IMG/VR virus record: IMGVR_UViG_3300042455_000873
Span: 1 to 22,219 of that record
Source: a virus
Strand: one strand, 5' to 3'
Length of the DNA: 22,219 nucleotides
Shown: positions 18,327 through 22,219 of the stretch, one piece after another
How the letters are laid out: each line of letters opens with the position of its first letter
Numbering within the stretch: the first letter of the stretch is position 1
The notes under the pieces: generated by a model
Told to the model about the DNA's origin: nothing
Database searches by the model: none
The model's input: the letters and a program-made list of their open reading frames with translations, nothing else
Program-made: the position numbers and the translations under genes

Positions 18327-18734
18327 CTAATCGGCATACACTTCAACAGCGAATTCCGCTGCTAAGTATGTGCCATCATTCATCTGGATGGGTGTGTAAT
18401 TTCTCATTTCAGACACTCGGCAATCATAGGCATTACCACCAAGTGTCTTATCTGATTCTACTGCGTTCTTGATACTTGAGGTGCCTGTGCTTGAGCAGTA
18501 AGCGTCTAGTGTCCGTTGTGCAGTTCTTTCATCAGCCCTACCGACAATGACCACCACAGCAAAGCCGTACTGAGTCATTCCCCTTGCGAACGCCTGGTTG
18601 TAGTCAATCGTTGTTGGTCTGACTAGGGCAATCGGTGGGTTGGGATTGTCTGGCATTTCAGGGCTAGTTCTAAGCCCAGTTATTGTGCCAAGGTTGGTGG
18701 CGATAGCGGTTCTTAGAGCTGTGATGCTTGCCAC
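18327..18734 (-). CDS. Putative tail terminator / tail completion protein
   Basis: A 135-residue protein between the connector and the tail tube genes, where the tail terminator is usually found. It has an N-terminal helix (ITALRTAIATNLGTITGLRT), strand-rich middle (YGFAVVVIVGRADERTAQRT) and an end YLAAEFAVEVYAD, a common pattern for tail completion proteins that cap the tail. Assignment relies on size, pattern and place. The ATG at 18734 shares a base with the upstream stop. Confidence 0.6.
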   Translation of the reverse strand: MASITALRTAIATNLGTITGLRTSPEMPDNPNPPIALVRPTTIDYNQAFARGMTQYGFAVVVIVGRADERTAQRTLDAYCSSTGTSSIKNAVESDKTLGGNAYDCRVSEMRNYTPIQMNDGTYLAAEFAVEVYAD

Positions 18735-19333
18735 TATGCAAACCTAATTCTGCGGTATGGGCCAACGAGCTGTGCGACATCTGGATCGAGTTGGTTGCTG
18801 ACTCGCATGATTCCGATGTCAGAGATACCTGCAACACCAAGAGGGCTGTCTAGTCGCTTGTAGATTCGGCTGGACTGAATGACACAAGCCTGAGTTACAG
18901 CGATTGGGACTGCTGACCATCCCCAAGTTCCTGTGACCTCAACAGTTGCTTCACCTTCCCATTGGGTAAACAAGTAATCACCAACAGCTCTGATGTGAGT
19001 GTATGAGGTAGGCAATCCGTCAACTCTGCCGTTTAGGGGTTCGAGCTGGTAATCGTTAGCTGTCCAAACTTGGTCAAAGCTACCATCATCATCCGACTTG
19101 GTTCTTAGCTGAGTGAGCGTGATTAGATCGTCAATCTCAACTTGTAGGTAATCCATTGGGGTAAAGATTCTGGTAGCTGTGCCAGTAGCAGAGAAGCTGC
19201 GGTTGGTGTATCCGTCAATAGCTCTCGAGCCTGACTCAATAGCCATCTCTAGCAGGGTGTCATCTACTGTGTCTGTGATTCTTAGTGCTGCCTTGACTTG
19301 AGCAAGTGAGGCATAGCCTTGGGTGATTGCCAT
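18734..19333 (-). CDS. Head-tail connector (gp6/adaptor-like)
   Basis: Start placed at ATG 19333, with TAGAGAAC upstream; the longer frame would overlap the GT2 gene. The 199-residue product begins MAITQGYASLAQVKAALRIT and DDTLLEMAIESGSRAIDGYT, the helical opening of gp6/gp15-type connectors with 'L.....L.I....D..L...I..A...I'. Later parts are strand-rich (VTGTWGWSAVP) then helical (AVTQACVIQSSRIYKRLDSP). It forms the ring below the portal that connects head and tail. Confidence 0.8.
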   Translation of the reverse strand: MAITQGYASLAQVKAALRITDTVDDTLLEMAIESGSRAIDGYTNRSFSATGTATRIFTPMDYLQVEIDDLITLTQLRTKSDDDGSFDQVWTANDYQLEPLNGRVDGLPTSYTHIRAVGDYLFTQWEGEATVEVTGTWGWSAVPIAVTQACVIQSSRIYKRLDSPLGVAGISDIGIMRVSNQLDPDVAQLVGPYRRIRFA

Positions 19334-19374
19334 AATGTTCTCTATTCTATCTCTTGAAAAGAATACGCTCTGGG

Positions 19375-20025
19375 TTACTCCCAGCCGTTCTTGCGCCTTA
19401 TTTCTAGTGACCAATCACCAGCGGTGTAGTCGTTACTGTCCATCTTAGACTGATAGTGTTTCTCGTTTCTGGAATAGGTCATAGCGTTCTTGTCCATGTA
19501 ACCAGCCTTGATAGTCGAGCTGTTGTCATGTGTGACCTCGATGTCTAAGAGCCTAATGTTGACACCGACAAACTCAGCCCTGCGAGCATAGTCATTGTCC
19601 TCAAAGTAGGCAGGGAATAGTGACTCATCAAACAGCCCGATGTCGTTGACTGCCTCATCTCCCAAAGCAAAGGCTTGCCAGTGAGGTGCTGAGCCTGTCA
19701 GGGTTATCTCATCCCTGCGAGCCTGTGAGAGTTGCTCTAAAGCACCAGGCTTGAACTCTACATCGTTAGACACTACAAACCAGCGGTGAGCATAAGGGAA
19801 AGACTTGATGCCTAAGTTCCATGATCCTGATACGCCGAGATTAGCTGGCATCGGTAAGTGTGTGACCTTCTTAAAGTTATCGCTTAGGTCAAGGATTAGC
19901 TTTGGCTGGTGGCTTGCACCATTGTCAATTATGAGCAGGTGTTCGACTGGGACATCTACGCTGTCAAGCATCCTTTGGAGCAGGTCATACCGATTCAGCA
20001 CCGGCACAATCAGGTTCTCAAGCAT
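19375..20025 (-). CDS. Glycosyltransferase family 2 (GT-A fold)
   Basis: Start chosen at ATG 20025, which overlaps the methyltransferase stop by eight bases and follows GAAAAGAAAG; the open frame goes on to 20106 but only inside the upstream gene. The 216-residue product begins with LIVPVLNRYDLLQRMLDS and HLLIIDNGA, the GT2 nucleotide-binding start, then NLGVSGSWNLG (62-72). SNDVEF (86-91) stands at the usual metal-binding DxD position, FPAYFEDNDYARRA (137-150) holds the likely catalytic Asp/Glu, and VTHDNSST (164-171) the C-terminal His. It would transfer a sugar, probably to a virion protein or glycan; the acceptor is unknown. Confidence 0.88.
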   Translation of the reverse strand: MLENLIVPVLNRYDLLQRMLDSVDVPVEHLLIIDNGASHQPKLILDLSDNFKKVTHLPMPANLGVSGSWNLGIKSFPYAHRWFVVSNDVEFKPGALEQLSQARRDEITLTGSAPHWQAFALGDEAVNDIGLFDESLFPAYFEDNDYARRAEFVGVNIRLLDIEVTHDNSSTIKAGYMDKNAMTYSRNEKHYQSKMDSNDYTAGDWSLEIRRKNGWE

Positions 20026-20551
20026 CAGCTTTCTTTTCACCATAGAAGTAAAGGTCACAAGAATCAGCGTTGTAGTCAAAGTAGTAGCTGTCAAACATCT
20101 CATCAAGATTGAACTCAGCTCTAAAGTCCTGCTCAGTTAGGTTTCGGTAGTAGTCCCAGCCGAGTGTCAGCGGTGATGAGCCAGGGTCTGACTTTGTAGT
20201 GCCATGCTCAGCTCTGCCCTCTGAGGCACAGGTCATCATCACATACTTCTTGCTCATACGCCACATATTGCGAAAGGTAGCAACCCACTCAGGGTTATGC
20301 TCAAAGCACTCAGCAGATACAGCGACATCAAAGCTGTTGTCGGGGTAGTCAAGGTTCTCACCATTACAGACAACATCTACATCTCTGCCCTCGGCTACAT
20401 CAGCACCAATGTATCTAGTCGAGTCAAAGAAATCTCGGACTGTGCCGTTGATGTTTAGACTGCCAACCTCTAGGACTTCAACACCTGTAAAGGCTTCGGG
20501 TTTTTTATTCTTGACACCTTGAAAGAAATCCCTTTGCTGACTGTGTGCCAT
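20018..20551 (-). CDS. Class I SAM-dependent methyltransferase
   Basis: A 177-residue protein starting right after the GT4 stop (TAA then ATG). The Rossmann-type SAM fold is visible: motif I VEVLEVGSLNINGT (24-37), acidic residue in YIGADVAEG (47-55), NGENLDYPDNSFDVAVSAEC (63-82) and FEHNPEWVATFRNMWRMSK (83-101). The type 11 methyltransferase pattern suits a small molecule or sugar as substrate more than DNA, since no target-recognition domain is present. Placed between two glycosyltransferases, it most likely methylates the added sugar; this is inference. Confidence 0.85.
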   Translation of the reverse strand: MAHSQQRDFFQGVKNKKPEAFTGVEVLEVGSLNINGTVRDFFDSTRYIGADVAEGRDVDVVCNGENLDYPDNSFDVAVSAECFEHNPEWVATFRNMWRMSKKYVMMTCASEGRAEHGTTKSDPGSSPLTLGWDYYRNLTEQDFRAEFNLDEMFDSYYFDYNADSCDLYFYGEKKADA

Positions 20552-21742
20552 TTACTTGAGCAACTTCCTCAGTATCGGCATCCAGTTATTCTCCCAAACC
20601 TTTTCAACATCAAACTTGCTGGCAAAGTCTATGGCTACCTGTGATGGGCCACGCTCGGCCTTGTACGCTTCCTCAAGAGCATTGACCAAGCTAGAGATGC
20701 TCGGTGTCATCCACCATGCGTCTTGCCCTGCATCCCAAGTTAGCTGACCATCTGTAAGCCATGAGTCCTCGCTAATTAGGTCAGGGGTTGCTGCCCAGTT
20801 AGAGCCAATGACTCTAGTGCCACAAGCCTGAGCTTCAAGACTAGGAACTCCAAAGCCCTCACCCAAGCTAGGTGCTAGTAAAACATCCATGCGTGAGTAG
20901 AGTGCGGCTAGGTCTTTTTGAGCTAGTCCAAAGCGGTAGTCATTCGGGTTAGGAAAGATTACCTGATCCTTTCTAATTCCTGTTGAGTTGAGGATGTTTA
21001 GCAAGTTCCAACCACCAGCTTGACCTACTGCATCTGTGTGTAGATACAGCACAGCGTCAGGGTGAGCCTTAGCAAACAAGCTGAAAGCAAGGATGAGTTC
21101 CCCATAGGCTTTGCGGTGAACTAGCCCTGATGCCTTGTTAGCGGCAACAACTCCGACAACAAAATTATCTGGCTCTAGTCCCATGTAGGCGTTTATCTCA
21201 TGTCTGCCTATCTTGCTGGTTGGTTTGTAAACCTTAGTGTCTATTGCGTGAGGTGCGTACTCACAGTCAATACCCTTTTCAGTTAGCTGTCTGACTCCAT
21301 GAGGTGACATAGCGATTGGGGTTACATTGTCTTTGCGTAGGAACTTCTCTACCTTTGGGGGAAGTGTTACATGGTCTAGCGGTGTCCAAGCACCGATTGG
21401 GAAGTCATCGTATCCGTTAGCAAGCATCACCCAAACATCGTAAAGGCTGATAAACAGATTGGGTTTATCTTTTCCGGCAATAAAGGATTTGTGATCTACT
21501 GGTGCAGAGTCATTTGAGTAGAGGTCTATTCCTCTGGGGTAATGTGGGACATCGCCAAAAGGTGTTTTGATTGTGCTTGGGATTCCCTCTAGTCCGTAAT
21601 TGGACAACATAGCAACATCAAGACCTGAACGCTTCAATCGGTCAACAAGCATTGTGGCCTGTTGTCCGTATCCGGTTGGTGCGTTGTAGCTATTAGACCA
21701 GACGCTTACTGCGCCGTTTAGTTTCTCTTTATTCGTAGGCAT
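20552..21742 (-). CDS. Glycosyltransferase family 4 (GT-B fold)
   Basis: A 396-residue protein. The N-terminal domain has the acceptor-side glycine turn SYNAPTGYGQQATML (18-32). The C-terminal domain has ANKASGLVHRKAYGELILAF (201-220), YLHTDAVGQAGG, VIFPNPNDYRFGL, and the donor-site signature LGEGFGVPSLEAQACGTRVI (293-312) with the E-x7-E pair E295 and E303. It moves a sugar from a nucleotide donor with retention. It is the first gene of the cassette behind a likely leaderless promoter (TATTAT six bases before the ATG). Acceptor unknown; capsid or tail glycosylation is plausible from its location. Confidence 0.9.
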   Translation of the reverse strand: MPTNKEKLNGAVSVWSNSYNAPTGYGQQATMLVDRLKRSGLDVAMLSNYGLEGIPSTIKTPFGDVPHYPRGIDLYSNDSAPVDHKSFIAGKDKPNLFISLYDVWVMLANGYDDFPIGAWTPLDHVTLPPKVEKFLRKDNVTPIAMSPHGVRQLTEKGIDCEYAPHAIDTKVYKPTSKIGRHEINAYMGLEPDNFVVGVVAANKASGLVHRKAYGELILAFSLFAKAHPDAVLYLHTDAVGQAGGWNLLNILNSTGIRKDQVIFPNPNDYRFGLAQKDLAALYSRMDVLLAPSLGEGFGVPSLEAQACGTRVIGSNWAATPDLISEDSWLTDGQLTWDAGQDAWWMTPSISSLVNALEEAYKAERGPSQVAIDFASKFDVEKVWENNWMPILRKLLK

Positions 21743-21748
21743 ACAAAG

Positions 21749-21757
21749 ATAATAGCA
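21749..21757 (-). promoter_or_regulatory. Promoter of the glycosylation cassette (extended -10, leaderless)
   Basis: The minus strand reads TGCTATTAT, ending six bases before the GT4 ATG, so transcription would start at or next to the start codon. No ribosome site precedes the ATG. No convincing -35 is seen, which fits an extended -10. The same word, TGCTATTCT, precedes the left early operon. Confidence 0.5.
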
Positions 21758-21766
21758 AGAAAAGCA

Positions 21767-21795
21767 GGGAACACAGTCCTACGCTCTGTGTCCCC
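21767..21795 (-). terminator. Hairpin upstream of the GT4 promoter
   Basis: GGGGACACAG (21795-21786) pairs with CTGTGTTCCC (21776-21767) over ten bases including one G-U, with a nine-base loop, then TGCTTTTCTTGCTATTAT. The T-rich tail makes it terminator-like for capsid read-through. It also covers the -20 to -35 zone of the GT4 promoter, so it could be an operator. Confidence 0.45.
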
Positions 21796-21836
21796 CGCCC
21801 TACAAGTTTACTTGTTGCCGATTATTCAGGATAAGA

Positions 21837-21871
21837 GGAAACCCCCCAAAGCCTAAGCTCTGAGGGGTTCC
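21837..21871 (-). terminator. Terminator-like hairpin after the capsid gene
   Basis: 26 bases after the capsid stop the minus strand has GGAACCCC (21871-21864) pairing with GGGG and TTCC (one or more unpaired bases in the second arm, 21847-21837), and an inner stem AGAGC/GCTTT around the loop TTAG. A GTTTCCTCTT tail follows, less pure than a classic U run. It would reduce capsid transcription into the glycosylation genes. Confidence 0.6.
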
Positions 21872-21897
21872 TTGGATTTCCAGTTGAAAACAAGCTA

Positions 21898-22219
21898 TTA
21901 GCTTGCGCCCCCCTTGAAATATCCTATGTGTGATGCGTGAGTTAGTCCACCATCAAGACGGATTAGGCCTCGGTAGGTAACTGTGTCTGTGCTAAACGCA
22001 AAATCTGCGCTCTGATCGACTCGGATTCCACCGGCGACTCTCACAACAAATGATGGGAGATGTCCAAAGAGCACGCTCTTGGTTCCGGTGCCCACGGATG
22101 CCACGGACGGATTTTCATATACTGGGTAGCCAAGCAAGGTTGCTGGCTGACCTGGTACTGCTGAGTTAGTCCAGATGTAGTTTCCTGCACCATCCTTTAG
22201 CTTGCGAGCTGCTGCGATA
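21898..22219 (-). CDS. Major capsid protein, HK97 fold (C-terminal part only)
   Basis: The frame is open through the right edge; 106 residues are visible from IAAARKLKDGAGNYIWTNSA to SHIGYFKGGAS. The segment PATLLGYPVYENPSVASVGT followed by VLFGHLPSFVVRVAGGIRVD and YRGLIRLDGG is the C-terminal P-domain/A-domain pattern of HK97-type capsid proteins (GYPV, then 'G......Y.V.. GI.V', then 'R...R.DG'). The N-terminus and any scaffold or protease lie outside the window. Confidence 0.9.
   Translation of the reverse strand, partial: IAAARKLKDGAGNYIWTNSAVPGQPATLLGYPVYENPSVASVGTGTKSVLFGHLPSFVVRVAGGIRVDQSADFAFSTDTVTYRGLIRLDGGLTHASHIGYFKGGAS

Overview
This window is part of a tailed, siphovirus-type phage (or prophage) genome, seen in reverse: nearly every gene is on the minus strand, so reading from right to left gives the usual order capsid, head-tail joining, tail, lysis, recombination, replication, small early genes. 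The host is most likely an actinobacterium, because the only plus-strand gene encodes a WhiB-like iron-sulfur protein, a family confined to Actinobacteria and their phages. Base composition is moderate (single 60-base lines counted by hand give about 33-48% GC). That fits a low-GC aquatic actinobacterium better than a high-GC soil one, but this is inference. No integrase or terminase lies in the window, so temperate or lytic lifestyle cannot be decided.

Right part (about 22219-17485): the C-terminal end of the major capsid protein and a terminator-like hairpin. Next comes a three-gene sugar-modification cassette (GT4 glycosyltransferase, class I methyltransferase, GT2 glycosyltransferase) lodged between capsid and connector, then the head-tail connector, a putative tail terminator, the tail tube protein and the G/GT-type tail chaperones, which are joined by a -1 frameshift at CCCAAAA. 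Middle (17481-10594): an HK97 gp10-like protein, tape measure protein, a tail hub that appears split over two genes with inserted carbohydrate-binding and FN3-like domains, a fibre-type protein, three tandem divergent paralogues of probable receptor-binding proteins, and a small acidic protein.

Lysis (10594-9230): an XhlA-like membrane protein, an amidase endolysin with a peptidoglycan-binding domain, and a two-helix holin. The whiB-like gene then runs the opposite way, convergent with the holin and divergent from the recombination genes. Recombination and replication (8873-3024): YqaJ/lambda-exonuclease-like nuclease, a probable single-strand annealing partner, small proteins, an HNH protein, a winged-helix replication initiator carrying four iterons inside its own gene, DnaB helicase, a zinc-ribbon/HNH-like protein, an SSB-like protein, a small membrane protein and a RusA resolvase. 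This reads as a lambda-like replication module with an origin inside the initiator gene.

Left part (2910-1): a tightly overlapping run of small genes, several too short for ordinary ORF calling (two membrane proteins, a coiled-coil protein, a 40-residue basic protein), ending in a metallophosphoesterase-like protein cut by the window edge. No stretch longer than 300 bases lacks a gene. The main intergenic spaces are 2911-3023, 6296-6433, 9419-9590 and 21743-21897, each described in the feature list.
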